Assembly: GCA_964418885.1 (NCBI GenBank)
Contig: CAYQNW010000010.1
Span: 4,476-68,475, forward strand
DNA length: 64,000 bases
Origin: BMS3ABIN03 sp964418885
GTDB taxonomy: Bacteria; Bacteroidota; Ignavibacteria; Ignavibacteriales; Ignavibacteriaceae
Reading direction: 5' to 3'
Part shown: positions 55,149-64,000 of the stretch, piece by piece
Layout: every line of letters starts with the position of its first letter
Position numbering within the stretch: the stretch's first letter is position 1
Translations under genes and position numbers: made by a program
Notes under the pieces: generated by a model
Database searches by the model: none
Told to the model about the DNA's origin: nothing
What the model saw: the letters and a program-made list of their open reading frames with translations, nothing else

Positions 55149-55961
55149 ATGATAGAAGTTAAAGGAATAAAAATAGGGGGGAACAATCCATTTGTGCTGA
55201 TTGCGGGACCCTGCATCGTTGAATCCAAAGAAATCGCTTTCCAAGCTGCTGAATCGATAAAAGAAATAACAACAAAACTCCAGATCCCGTACGTTTATAA
55301 ATCAAGCTACAAGAAAGCAAACCGGACAAGCATTAATTCGTTTACCGGTATTGGTGATAAAGAGGCACTTGAAATTCTGAGTGAAATAGCGACTAAGTTC
55401 CAATTACCTATCTTAACAGATGTACACAATAATGAAGAAGTTGCAGGTGCAGCTTCTGTTGCAGATATTTTACAGATACCGGCATTTTTATCTCGCCAGA
55501 CAGAACTATTAATTGAGGCAGGTAAAAGCGGTAAAGTAGTTAATATAAAAAAAGGACAGTTCCTTGCACCCGATGAGATGAAACATGCTGTTTCTAAAGT
55601 CGAATCAACGGGCAATAAAAATATCCTGTTAACGGAAAGAGGAACAACATTCGGATATCATAATCTTGTTGTCGATATGCGTTCAATTATAATTATGAAA
55701 GAGTTCGGTTACCCGGTTGTTATGGATGCAACACATTCTGTGCAGCTTCCAGGTGAAAATAGCATCAGTGGAGGACAGCCGGTTTATATTAAACCACTTG
55801 CACGTGCAGCAGCAGCTGTAGGAATAGACGCATTATTTTTGGAAGTACATCCAGATCCACCGAAAGCCTTAAGCGATGCTGCAAGCCAGCTTCCGCTTAG
55901 CAAGCTTGAAAATCTCTTAATTGAAATAAAAAAAATTGATGATCTTGTAAAAGGATTTTAA
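55149..55961 (+). CDS. kdsA: 3-deoxy-8-phosphooctulonate (Kdo-8-P) synthase
   Basis: A 270-residue enzyme that condenses phosphoenolpyruvate with arabinose 5-phosphate, the committed step to Kdo for lipopolysaccharide. Motifs: IAGPCIVES near the start, YKSSYKKANRTS (about 50-61), TDVHN (about 94) and DATHSVQLPG (about 194). In the metal-site position KdsA of metal-independent type has Asn; here KANRTS carries Asn (about 58), suggesting the metal-independent class. It is followed 7 nt later by the arabinose 5-phosphate isomerase gene, its substrate supplier. Confidence 0.95.
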   Translation: MIEVKGIKIGGNNPFVLIAGPCIVESKEIAFQAAESIKEITTKLQIPYVYKSSYKKANRTSINSFTGIGDKEALEILSEIATKFQLPILTDVHNNEEVAGAASVADILQIPAFLSRQTELLIEAGKSGKVVNIKKGQFLAPDEMKHAVSKVESTGNKNILLTERGTTFGYHNLVVDMRSIIIMKEFGYPVVMDATHSVQLPGENSISGGQPVYIKPLARAAAAVGIDALFLEVHPDPPKALSDAASQLPLSKLENLLIEIKKIDDLVKGF

Positions 55962-55968
55962 ATGTTAA

Positions 55969-56967
55969 ATGAATTTGAAAGGATATGTATTGACCCCCGA
56001 TGAAATAATTAATAAAGGTAAAGAAGTAATTAAAATAGAAGCAGAAGCTGTTGCAAAACTTATAGATAGCGTTAATGATGAGTTCGTAAAAGCTGTCGAT
56101 GTGATTTACAATTCCGGCGGGAGAGTTGTTCTCACCGGAATGGGCAAGTCGGGATTAATTGCAAGGAAAATCGTAGCAACCTTAAACTCAACCGGAACAG
56201 CTGCTATTTATATGCATCCAACTGATGCTTTGCACGGCGATCTTGGTATGGTAAGAAGTGAAGACGTTGTAATAATTGTTTCTAAAAGCGGATCGACAGA
56301 AGAATTAACAAAGCTTCATTTAATGTTCAGAAGACTCGGTGTAAAGATAATCGCGATGACTGGTAACGCTGATTCTCAATTAGTAAAAGAATCGGATATC
56401 TTTCTAAATATAAGTGTAAAAGAAGAAGCCTGCCCTCATGATCTAACACCAACGTCTTCCACTACCGCCGCACTCGTTATGGGTGATGCTCTTGCAGTTG
56501 CGTTACTTGAGAAAAGGGGATTTACCGCGGAAGATTTTGCCTTGCTACATCCAGGCGGGAGTCTTGGAAAAAGATTGTCTCTTAAGATAGAAGAGATAAT
56601 GATTAAGGGTGATGGAATCCCAAGTGTAAAAGAAGATGCAAATCTGAAAGACATAATATTTGAGATGACGAGTAAGCGTCTTGGTACTACCTGCGTGGTA
56701 AATTCAGAAGGAAAACTTACCGGGATAATAACTGACGGCGATTTAAGAAGATTGCTTGAAAAAACAATGGATGTAAAAGACTTAAGAGCTGCAGATATTA
56801 TGACTCGAAATCCGAAGACAACAAAAAAAGTTTATCTCGCCTCATTTGCACTTCAGCATATGGAAAACCATAAGATAACTTCATTGATAATTGTTGAAGA
56901 TGATAAAACTCCTGTCGGTATTCTTCATCTTCACGATCTTATCAATATCGGGTTGCAGATAAGGTGA
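55969..56967 (+). CDS. kdsD: KpsF/GutQ-family arabinose 5-phosphate isomerase
   Basis: A 332-residue enzyme making arabinose 5-phosphate from ribulose 5-phosphate. The SIS domain (about 40-175) contains GMGKSGLIARKI and SKSGSTEEL; two CBS domains follow (about 210-265 and 275-330). It is directly downstream of kdsA. The symbol kdsD is given by analogy; the KpsF form is equally possible. Confidence 0.92.
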   Translation: MNLKGYVLTPDEIINKGKEVIKIEAEAVAKLIDSVNDEFVKAVDVIYNSGGRVVLTGMGKSGLIARKIVATLNSTGTAAIYMHPTDALHGDLGMVRSEDVVIIVSKSGSTEELTKLHLMFRRLGVKIIAMTGNADSQLVKESDIFLNISVKEEACPHDLTPTSSTTAALVMGDALAVALLEKRGFTAEDFALLHPGGSLGKRLSLKIEEIMIKGDGIPSVKEDANLKDIIFEMTSKRLGTTCVVNSEGKLTGIITDGDLRRLLEKTMDVKDLRAADIMTRNPKTTKKVYLASFALQHMENHKITSLIIVEDDKTPVGILHLHDLINIGLQIR

Positions 56968-57001
56968 TTTGTAGGATTTTCTTAATCAGATTTTGATTAA
57001 A

Positions 57002-57062
57002 ATAGCCGCAACCTTAAGGTTGCGTTTTAATAAAGTATCGCAGTCTAAAGACTACGGCTACC
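57002..57062. repeat. Palindromic repeat, copy A
   Basis: Outer TAGCC/GGCTA arms (57003-57007 with 57056-57060) enclose two hairpins: CGCAACC/GGTTGCG (57007-57024) and AGTCT/AGACT (57042-57053). A second copy lies at 58716-58776. An A/T-rich hairpin (56982-57000) just before it could terminate the Kdo operon. Confidence 0.75.
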
Positions 57063-57117
57063 ACCTTCTCAATTATCATAATATCTTTGAAAGTAAAAAG
57101 TTGGGGTGAGGTTTACT

Positions 57118-58287
57118 TTAACTCTTCAAATATTTAAGCGCAAGGCAGGTTATGTCATCCGATTGTTCAACACCTTCTGAAAATGTCTGCACTTTTTCGA
57201 AAACATGTTCAACAAGTTCATTCACGCCTAAATCATTTTTTCCTTCGAGAATTTTTGCCAGACCGGTTTCGTGAAATTCTTCACCTTCTTTATTGAATGA
57301 TTCAGTTACACCGTCGGTGAAAAATAAAATGCTTTCTCCGGGTTGAAGCATAACTACATTCGATTCGTATGGCATATCTTTCATCGCGCCTATCATAAGC
57401 CCACCTATATTATCGAGTTCACTAACCTTACCTTCTGTCGATATTAAAAAAGGAAGATTATGTCCGCCGTTTGAATATTCGAATGCACCGCTGCGTGTAT
57501 CAAGCACTCCATAAAAAACGGTAACGAACATGTTAGAAGGACTTTCTTCCGCAATAATATTGTTGACTTCAGATAAAACATTATCCGCAGGCATTCCTTT
57601 CAGGGCAGTTGCCTTTAATAATGTTTTACTAACTGCCATTAGCAACGCTGCAGCAATTCCTTTTCCTGAAACATCCCCAATCACTACACCGAGTCTGTAT
57701 TTATCGATAAAAAAGAAATCATAAAGATCACCGCCGACATCTTTTGCGGGGATCATCTTTGCGAATATTTCGAACTCTTTTCTATCGGGGAATGGCGGAA
57801 ATGTTTTTGGAAGTATAGATGTCTGAATAACATTTGCAATATCGAGTTCCTGCTGAAGCGCAATCAACTTGGTCTGTGCAGAAAGTACGGATTTATATTC
57901 TTCAATTTCTTTTAATGATTTTTCAATAGTTATTTCAAGATCTTTTAAATCAATCGGTTTAGTTATAAAATCGTAAGCGCCACGATTCATTGCCGTTCTA
58001 ATATTTTCCATATCACCATAAGCAGAAACAATAACCGATTTCAATATTTTATTATCAAGTTCATTTATTTTTGAAAGCAGTGTGAGTCCGTCCATAACCG
58101 GCATATTGATGTCGGTTAATATGAGATCGATTGATCCGTCATTTGCAATTTTTTCAAGTGCCTGCACACCGTTTTCTGCAAAATGAAATTCGTATTCTTT
58201 TGCTTTAATTCTATTCCGGAATTTCTGACTGATAAGTGCCTGAAGATCGGGTTCATCATCAACTACTAAAATTTTAGCTAACTGCAT
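57118..58287 (-). CDS. Response regulator fused to PP2C (RsbU/SpoIIE-type) phosphatase
   Basis: A 389-residue protein: receiver (about 1-125) with D59 in LILTDINMPVMDG, a short coiled linker (about 130-160), and a SpoIIE-type serine phosphatase domain (about 175-389) with the metal-binding acids in DVGGDLYD and in VIGDVSGKG. Such proteins dephosphorylate anti-anti-sigma factors in partner-switching stress pathways. No anti-sigma or STAS gene is in the window. It follows the lone receiver gene by 12 nt, in the same orientation as the kinases upstream. Confidence 0.93.
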   Translation of the reverse strand: MQLAKILVVDDEPDLQALISQKFRNRIKAKEYEFHFAENGVQALEKIANDGSIDLILTDINMPVMDGLTLLSKINELDNKILKSVIVSAYGDMENIRTAMNRGAYDFITKPIDLKDLEITIEKSLKEIEEYKSVLSAQTKLIALQQELDIANVIQTSILPKTFPPFPDRKEFEIFAKMIPAKDVGGDLYDFFFIDKYRLGVVIGDVSGKGIAAALLMAVSKTLLKATALKGMPADNVLSEVNNIIAEESPSNMFVTVFYGVLDTRSGAFEYSNGGHNLPFLISTEGKVSELDNIGGLMIGAMKDMPYESNVVMLQPGESILFFTDGVTESFNKEGEEFHETGLAKILEGKNDLGVNELVEHVFEKVQTFSEGVEQSDDITCLALKYLKS

Positions 58288-58299
58288 TTTAACGTTTCC

Positions 58300-58677
58300 T
58301 TAATTTGCATTCGGGTAATTTAATTTTTCTCTAAGCAAATCGAATTGAAGCGGTTTTGTAAAGTAATCGTCTGCACCGAGATTTTTTGCCATTGTAAAGT
58401 TTTGCTCGTCACCGTAAGCCGTAATCATAATAACTTTTAATTCGGGATAACGTTTTTTTATTTCTTTTAATAATTCTATACCGTTCATTTCAGGCATATT
58501 TATGTCCGACAGAATTAAATAATCTGTACGATCACTAATCGATTCGATCAATTCAAGCGCTGAGATTCCATTGTATGCATATTTTATCTGCAACGTTCCT
58601 GCTTTTATTTCTTTCCGGAATTTCTGCTGAAACAGAAATTGAATGTCACTTTCGTCGTCTACAACTAAAAGTTTCAA
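58300..58677 (-). CDS. Single-domain response regulator
   Basis: A 125-residue receiver with D58 in LILSDINMPEMNG, the acidic pocket D7-D8, and lysine in FTKPLQFDLL. It has no output domain, so it acts as a phosphate relay or by protein binding. The start is TTG with AGGAGG just upstream (58681-58687). It resembles the receiver of the next gene, from which it may have been duplicated. Confidence 0.9.
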   Translation of the reverse strand: MKLLVVDDESDIQFLFQQKFRKEIKAGTLQIKYAYNGISALELIESISDRTDYLILSDINMPEMNGIELLKEIKKRYPELKVIMITAYGDEQNFTMAKNLGADDYFTKPLQFDLLREKLNYPNAN

Positions 58678-58715
58678 TATACCTCCTGAGATTGACTAAA
58701 ACATTTAATGTGATT

Positions 58716-58776
58716 GGTAGCCGCAACTCTTAGATTGCGCTTAATGTAATATTGCAGGCTGAAGCCTGCTGCTACC
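58716..58776. repeat. Palindromic repeat, copy B
   Basis: Outer arms GGTAGC/GCTACC (58716-58721 with 58771-58776) enclose an imperfect GCAA/TTGC hairpin and a strong GCAGGCT/AGCCTGC hairpin (58754-58769). It shares its layout and most of its outer sequence with copy A at 57002-57062. The two copies bracket the response-regulator pair. Confidence 0.75.
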
Positions 58777-58857
58777 GATTTTCAAAAAATCCATTATCTG
58801 GATATACCAATTTCAAAAACTATGATGGTTTTACTAATATTTAACAATAATGTAAAT

Positions 58858-59006
58858 GTTGAACCTCTACGAGGTTCTTTAATTTGTATAAAATACTCTT
58901 AACTACAAACATTGAATTCCTAACGGAATTCTTATAAATCCCGTAAGGATTTAACGTTTGTAAAATAAAATCACCTCATAAAATCAGAACACCATAGGTG
59001 TTCAAC
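58858..59006. repeat. Symmetric four-hairpin palindromic element
   Basis: A 149-bp element with nested symmetry: outer arms GTTGAAC/GTTCAAC (58858-58864 with 59000-59006); hairpin a GAACCTC/GAGGTTC (58861-58877); inner arms TACAAAC/GTTTGTA (58904-58910 with 58956-58962); hairpins b GAATTCC/GGAATTC (58914-58931) and c AAATCC/GGATTT (58936-58952) between them; and hairpin d GAACACC/GGTGTTC (58987-59003). All the stems are perfect. It resembles mobile non-coding palindromes dispersed in related genomes. No coding capacity. Confidence 0.85.
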
Positions 59007-59059
59007 CATAATCAAAAATGAATCGTAAACACAAATTAATAAAACAAGTATTCACTCAT

Positions 59060-59986
59060 TCATTGCTTCGATATAACAATAACAAACTCCGTGTACTTTC
59101 CTTCTTCACTTTCAACCTTTAAATCTCCGTTATGCATCTTTGTAACTATATCATAACTTAGCGATAAACCCAAACCAGTTCCTTCTCCTGTCGGTTTTGT
59201 TGTGAAGAACGGTTGGAATATTTTATCTAAAATATCTTTTGGTACCCCTTTCCCGTTATCACCAATTCTAATTTCAACTTTATCTTTTAAATTCTTTGTT
59301 GAAACTTTCAATGTTGGTGAGAAATTATTATCACTACCTTTTTTCTTTCTGTCATAAGCTGCGTAACAGGCATTATTAATTATATTTAAAAATACTCTGC
59401 TGATATCCTGTGGAACAACATTCACTTTTTCAAGTGATTTATCATAATTTTTTTCTATAGTTATATTGAATTCTTTGTTCATTGCTCTCATTCCGTGATA
59501 TGCAAGATTCACGTATTGATCGAGAAGATCGTTTATATCTGTTAATGTCTTTTCTCCTGAAGTTCCTCTTGAGTGAAGAAGCATTCCTTTTACAATCGAG
59601 TCTGCACGTTTTCCGTGGTGGTTTATTTTTCCAAGGTTTTGTTTTAAATCTTCAATTAAGCTGGCAACTTCTTCTTCGTTTTTGTTTTTCAGCTCTTCTT
59701 TCATTTCGTCAAGAAGTTCACCGCTGACTTCAGAAAAATTATTAACAAAGTTTAAGGGGTTTTTAATTTCGTGCGCTATGCCTGCAGTTAGTTCACCAAG
59801 CGATGCCATTTTTTCAGAATGGACTAATTGAGACTGTGCTGATTTTAATTCACTCAATGTTACTTCAACTGCTGCTTTTGCTTCTTCAAGATTATTAAAA
59901 TCTTCATAACGTGCATAAGCAATGGAGAAAGCTTCAGCTAATGTTTTTGTTAGTTCAAGTTTCTCTTCATCAAGCGGATCAACATT
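59060..59986 (-). CDS. Histidine kinase C-terminal part (5' part lost in the assembly gap)
   Basis: About 308 residues visible: the end of a GAF-like domain (DPLDEEKLELTKTLAEAF), a coiled linker, HisKA with the histidine in AGIAHEIKNPLNF, and an ATPase domain with NIINNACYAA, IGDNGKGVPKDILDK and GTGLGLSLSYDI. It is very similar to the kinase at 62704-64000. Its reading frame runs through the 100 N into the propeller sensor, but that continuity may be accidental. Confidence 0.85.
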   Translation of the reverse strand, partial: NVDPLDEEKLELTKTLAEAFSIAYARYEDFNNLEEAKAAVEVTLSELKSAQSQLVHSEKMASLGELTAGIAHEIKNPLNFVNNFSEVSGELLDEMKEELKNKNEEEVASLIEDLKQNLGKINHHGKRADSIVKGMLLHSRGTSGEKTLTDINDLLDQYVNLAYHGMRAMNKEFNITIEKNYDKSLEKVNVVPQDISRVFLNIINNACYAAYDRKKKGSDNNFSPTLKVSTKNLKDKVEIRIGDNGKGVPKDILDKIFQPFFTTKPTGEGTGLGLSLSYDIVTKMHNGDLKVESEEGKYTEFVIVISKQ

Positions 59987-60086
59987 NNNNNNNNNNNNNN
60001 NNNNNNNNNNNNNNNNNNNNNNNNNNNNNNNNNNNNNNNNNNNNNNNNNNNNNNNNNNNNNNNNNNNNNNNNNNNNNNNNNNNNNN
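59987..60086. other. Assembly gap of 100 N
   Basis: Exactly 100 unknown bases, the conventional filler for a scaffold gap of unknown size. It falls inside a kinase reading frame. The part of the related kinase that would correspond to the missing region is longer than 100 bp, so the true gap is probably larger. Confidence 0.98.
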
Positions 60087-62620
60087 CGTGTTCGCTCTCT
60101 CTCTTTCGCAACCAATCTGCGGCGTAGAAATCTGTCGAGGCCGAATACAAGAGCTATCCCGAGTAATGCATAAATTATATAAGCCGCTGTTGTTCGCCAC
60201 CACGGCGGTAAAATCTTTATGGTCAGAGATGTGCCTTTTTCATCCCAGATGCCGTCGCTATTCGAAGATTTCACTCTGAATGTATATGTGCCCGGGCTCA
60301 GGTTTGTGTATTTGGCTCTGCGTGCAGTACCTGCATCAATCCAATTCTTATCGTACCCTTCCAGGCGATAGGTATAACGATTTCGCGATGGATTGGCAAA
60401 ATGCAACCCTGCATAGTCGAACGTAAGTTCGTTTTGGTTGTACTTCAACGTTATCTGCTCTTCTTGGTTCGGCGGTAGTGGAAAAGGATTTTCAAAAATA
60501 TGCAGTCCTGTAATTGCCGTGACCGGAGGATTTGGATTCGGCTTAAAATCCTGCGGGTTAATAACAGTGACTCCTTTCGGGCCTCCGATGAACATCCTGT
60601 CGTCAATGCCTTTGATAACAGCTTGCTGTATAACCGGATAGTTATTTATGCCATCTGCCTCATCATAAGTAATGAAAGTCTTTGTTTCAGGATCGAACCG
60701 GGCAACGCCACCTGATGTCGCAAGCCAAAGCATTCCTTGTTTATCTTGCATGATGCCTGGTACAACATTATTAGGCAAGCCATCTTCCGTGGTATAATGA
60801 TGAATAGTTTTTCCTGTATTTCTATCCAGCAGGAACAGTCCGTCAGTCAAAGTTGTTACCCAAAATCGATCTGAACTGTCTTCATAAATCTGGAAAATGC
60901 CTTCTCCATCGAGATAAGTAGTAAAGGTATCTGTTTTTTTGTCAAATTGGTCTAAACCGCCATCCTCAGTGCCAAACCACAGAATACCCTGATGGTCTGT
61001 GTACATTTGCATTAACTTATTATTACTTAAACTTTTTGGATCAGACGGATCATGTTGAAAATGCCGAAAGCGGTTGGTTTTATAATTGTACAGGTTAAGT
61101 CCGCCGCCCCAGGTGCCGATCCACAAATGTTGGTCATCAGATTGCCTGATAAACATTATATTGGAATTACTTAAACTGTCGGGGTTTGCAGCATCAGCTG
61201 TAAATTTTCTATGGCTCTTTCGAACCGGGTTAATGCGATAAAGGCCCCTTTGCTGTCCTACCCATAGCATTCCTTCCCGGTCTTTAAATACACTTTCTAC
61301 AGGATTACCCCACAATCCGTCCGGAGCAGGTTTCGTGTCTGAAAATCGTTCAATGTTTCCTGTGGACGGGTCCATTCGAAATAGTTGGCCTGAAAAGGTT
61401 CCAATCCAAAGAGTATCTTTGCTTTCCTGATAAAGTGATCTTACGCCATTATTTGCACTAATTTCTTTTGCTCCATATAACCGAAACCGGCTGAAGGAAG
61501 GCACGATCTTGTTGAGGCCGGCACCTTCAGTCCCAAACCAAAGAATACCCTGATGGTCTTCATAGAAGGATAAAACTAAATTACTTGACAAACTTTTCGG
61601 ATCGCCTGCCTGCCTGTAGGGTGTAAGAGTGTGCGTGGCGGGATCGTATCGATTGATTCCGCCGGAATGCGTTGCCACCCAGAGCATGCCGGTCTTGTCC
61701 CTATGAATAACATCCACTTTAGCGGAGAAGTTACTTGTTTTTATACCCTGGGGGGCATGCAGATGCTTCAAATCAATGGGATCATCACCCAGCGCTTCAA
61801 GCTTACTTCCCATCGGGTCATAACGATAGAGCCCTGACTGGCAGGTGCCGATATAAATAGCGCCATTGGGCGCTCCAGCAATAGCTGTGACCCGATTATC
61901 GCGTAACGATTTCTGTGCGGTTGGCAGAACACGTATAAAATTATCTGCAGTTGAATCGTAACGGTTTAATCCTCCCACTTTTCCCTTTGGATCTGTGGCA
62001 TCGCCCGTCCCAACCCACAAATTGCCATCCTGGTCTTCGTATAAGGCGTTTATAACATTGCTGGTAAGAGTTTGTTCGTTATTTGTTTCATGGGTGTAGC
62101 GAATAAACGTTCCTTTATCGTTATCAAAACGATCGAGACCGTTTTGCGTGCCGACCCAGATAGTTCCATCTGTAGTCTGAAGGATTACATTCACTGAATC
62201 CGAGCTCAATGAAGTTGAATTACCAGGATCACGTTTAAAGTGAGTGAATTTCTCTTTTCCTGAATCGAACAGGTTAAGGCCGCCGCCCCAGGTACCCGCC
62301 CAAAGCCTTCCGCCGCGATCTACATACAGGGCATTGACAAAGTTGTTTGAGAGCGATGTGCTGTCAAGCGGTTCATGCCTGTACGTCTTGATATTGTAGC
62401 CGTCGTAACGGCTGATTCCTTGGAGTCCACCTACCCAGAGAAAACCTTGTTTATCCTGCACGAGGCTATAAATCCAGCCGGATGGGAAACCGTCTGACTT
62501 ATTAAGGTGATCAAACTGGATGTCCTGTGCAAAAAGACCGGAGCTCATTGCCAGGACTAATATTAAGAAGCAATAGATGGTTCTAAGAGAAAGTTTTTTA
62601 ATAATTGTGTTCATAATCAT
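60087..62620 (-). CDS. Propeller-type sensor, N-terminal part (3' end lost in the gap)
   Basis: About 845 residues from the ATG at 62620 (another ATG at 62614): signal peptide, a periplasmic propeller of about fourteen repeats of the GTWGGGLN/DGxLWVG type (about 40-720), a Y_Y_Y domain (about 760-825) and one membrane helix near the gap (IIYALLGIALVFGLDRFLRR). A cytoplasmic kinase should follow. The DNA is visibly richer in G+C, with codons such as GCC and CTG more frequent than in neighbouring genes, which suggests a different recent history. Confidence 0.85.
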
Positions 62621-62703
62621 TCCGTTTTTCCAATTTGCTGGTTTGAGCAGCTCCAATATTCTGGATTGCCAAAAGAACAAACAGTATTGTTACTATTTTT
62701 TCA

Positions 62704-64000
62704 TTACTGAGTTTTTACCGGGATTTGGATTATAAATTCAGTGCCTTCACCTTCCTTCGTTTCCACTTTTAATTCGCCGCCGTGCTGTTTTGTAACAATA
62801 TCGTAACTTAATGATAAACCCAAACCTGTTCCTTCGCCAGTCGGCTTTGTTGTAAAGAAAGGTTGGAATATTTTATCCAAAATATCTTTTGGGATTCCGC
62901 TGCCGTTGTCAGCTATTCTTATCTCAACTTTATCTCCCAACTTTTTTGTAGAGACTTTAAGAACAGGACTAAAACCATCACCATCTTTTTTCCTTTTATC
63001 ATACGCTGCATAGCAGGCATTGTTAATTATGTTTAAAAATACTCTGCTGATATCCTGCGGAACAACATTTATCTTTTCAATTGTTTCATCGTAATCTTTT
63101 TCAATTGTAATGTTGAACTCTTTATTCTGTGCTCTCATTCCGTGGTAAGCAAGATTAACATACTGATCAAGAAGATCATTTATATCCGTTAAAGTTTTTT
63201 CACCGGCGGTTCCTCGTGAGTGAAGAAGCATCCCTTTTACAATAGAGTCTGCACGTTTGCCGTGCTGGTTTATCTTTTCAAGATTTTGCTTTAAATCATT
63301 AAGGATAGATAAAACTTCTTCTTTATCATTTTTCTCCAATTCTACTTTTATCTCGTCTAACAACTCACCGCTTATCTCGGAAAAGTTGTTTACAAAGTTC
63401 AATGGATTTTTAATTTCGTGTGCAATTCCTGCCGTTAGTTCACCGAGTGAGGCCATTTTTTCTGAATGGACAAGTTGCGCCTGTGCTGATTTCAGTTCAG
63501 ACAAAGTTAATTCAATTCTATTTTTTGCTTCTTCTAAGTTTTTAAAGTCTTCGTAACGAGCATACGCAATTGAGAATGCTTCAGCCAGAGTTTTTACTAA
63601 ATCAAGTTTATCTTCTTTGAGAGGAGAAGTGTCGCCCACATAAAGCATCCCCTGAGAAAAAGGAACAAAATGCAAATCAAGAGATTCCGGTGGAGTTGAT
63701 GAGCCCTGGTAAGTTTCAGCATTTTGAACCTGACCAAGTTCCATCATCGATTTTGTCCAGATTATAAATTGTTCTTTGTTCCAGTGCTCCTTATAAACTT
63801 GTTTCTTTCTCCAATGTTCAACCGTGTTGCTTGTGAGCTCATTTGAAGCAAACGGCAAATTTAAAACGCCAAGTGATTTGCCGTCGGGTGTGGTTAAATA
63901 AACCTGAACTTTCTCCTGTGATTTATTAACAATGAAAACGCCACAACGGATGAAGGGAACTTCAAGAGTTTTGAGTTCACGCCAGATAATAGGTGTAATG
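62704..64000 (-). CDS. GAF-type histidine kinase, C-terminal part (continues past the window edge)
   Basis: The frame is open to the last base of the window, so the N-terminus lies beyond it. About 431 residues are visible: a GAF-like sensory domain (through GDTSPLKEDKL), a coiled linker, HisKA with the histidine in AGIAHEIKNPLNF, and an ATPase domain (NIINNACYAA, IADNGSGIPKDILDK, GTGLGLSLSYDI). A TTG at 63858 is not a real start. It is a paralogue of the kinase end at 59060-59986. Confidence 0.9.
   Translation of the reverse strand, partial: ITPIIWRELKTLEVPFIRCGVFIVNKSQEKVQVYLTTPDGKSLGVLNLPFASNELTSNTVEHWRKKQVYKEHWNKEQFIIWTKSMMELGQVQNAETYQGSSTPPESLDLHFVPFSQGMLYVGDTSPLKEDKLDLVKTLAEAFSIAYARYEDFKNLEEAKNRIELTLSELKSAQAQLVHSEKMASLGELTAGIAHEIKNPLNFVNNFSEISGELLDEIKVELEKNDKEEVLSILNDLKQNLEKINQHGKRADSIVKGMLLHSRGTAGEKTLTDINDLLDQYVNLAYHGMRAQNKEFNITIEKDYDETIEKINVVPQDISRVFLNIINNACYAAYDKRKKDGDGFSPVLKVSTKKLGDKVEIRIADNGSGIPKDILDKIFQPFFTTKPTGEGTGLGLSLSYDIVTKQHGGELKVETKEGEGTEFIIQIPVKTQ

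Noticed and set aside
59911..60279. Several short open frames crossing the N block
   Set aside because: They are created by the run of N and carry no support.
1..64000. tRNA genes, CRISPR arrays, prophage and insertion sequences
   Set aside because: I looked for them on both strands and saw no convincing example; a short tRNA could still be missed by eye.

Overview
The window looks like a chromosomal segment from a Gram-negative, A+T-rich member of the Bacteroidota, most likely the Ignavibacteria branch or a close relative. Evidence: three secreted proteins end in the type IX secretion (Por) sorting domain with the NPFNP motif and a terminal K-x-x-L-L-K-like tail; two TonB-dependent receptors and Kdo synthesis genes imply an outer membrane with LPS; IspG is the long three-part form; and several upstream regions carry the Bacteroidota -7 box TAnnTTTG (TATATTTG before kdsA, before an RRM gene and before an EamA gene). 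A run of exactly 100 N at 59987-60086 shows this is a scaffolded draft assembly.

Layout. 1-7342 (+): the tail of one and three complete MacB/FtsX-type permeases in tandem, with no ATPase in view. 7445-12287 (-): a TonB receptor, a small membrane-anchored protein and dnaG. 12381-21190 (+): a housekeeping block with a DJ-1/PfpI protein, ispG, a Nif3-family protein, a coiled-coil zinc-ribbon protein, the RNase P RNA, recJ, yebC, ruvC and ruvA. A short transcription unit ending in a very strong hairpin lies immediately before the Nif3 start codon. 21310-24371 (-): FAH-family enzyme, SRPBCC protein, EamA transporter, DUF116 protein. 24608-33571: a divergent alpha-glucoside/trehalose locus with a secreted GH65 enzyme and TonB receptor on the minus strand and an MFS transporter, a GH37 trehalase and a DUF1684 lipoprotein on the plus strand. 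33680-39222 (-): a type IX-secreted repeat protein beside a propeller-type sensor kinase and LuxR regulator. 39505-45225: DinB, esterase, MFS, a lipoprotein/coiled-coil pair and three tandem RRM RNA-binding proteins. 45438-46916 (-): a B12-binding radical SAM gene interrupted by three in-frame stop codons. 47097-52881: an OmpR-type two-component pair, two type IX-secreted proteins (one with a cupredoxin domain), a small protein and a lipoprotein cytochrome c. 53113-56967: an M61 peptidase, kdsA and a KpsF/GutQ-type isomerase. 57118-64000 (-): a signalling cluster with a response regulator-PP2C phosphatase, a lone receiver and two paralogous histidine kinase ends separated by a G+C-richer propeller sensor and the assembly gap.

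Four families of palindromic intergenic repeats were found (21228-21297, 52942-53078, 57002-57062 with 58716-58776, and 58858-59006). No tRNA, CRISPR array, intact insertion sequence or prophage was recognised. The observations most worth following up are the stop-interrupted but frame-preserved radical SAM gene, the leader/attenuator-like unit before the Nif3 gene, the four-hairpin palindromic element and the probable chimera across the N gap.
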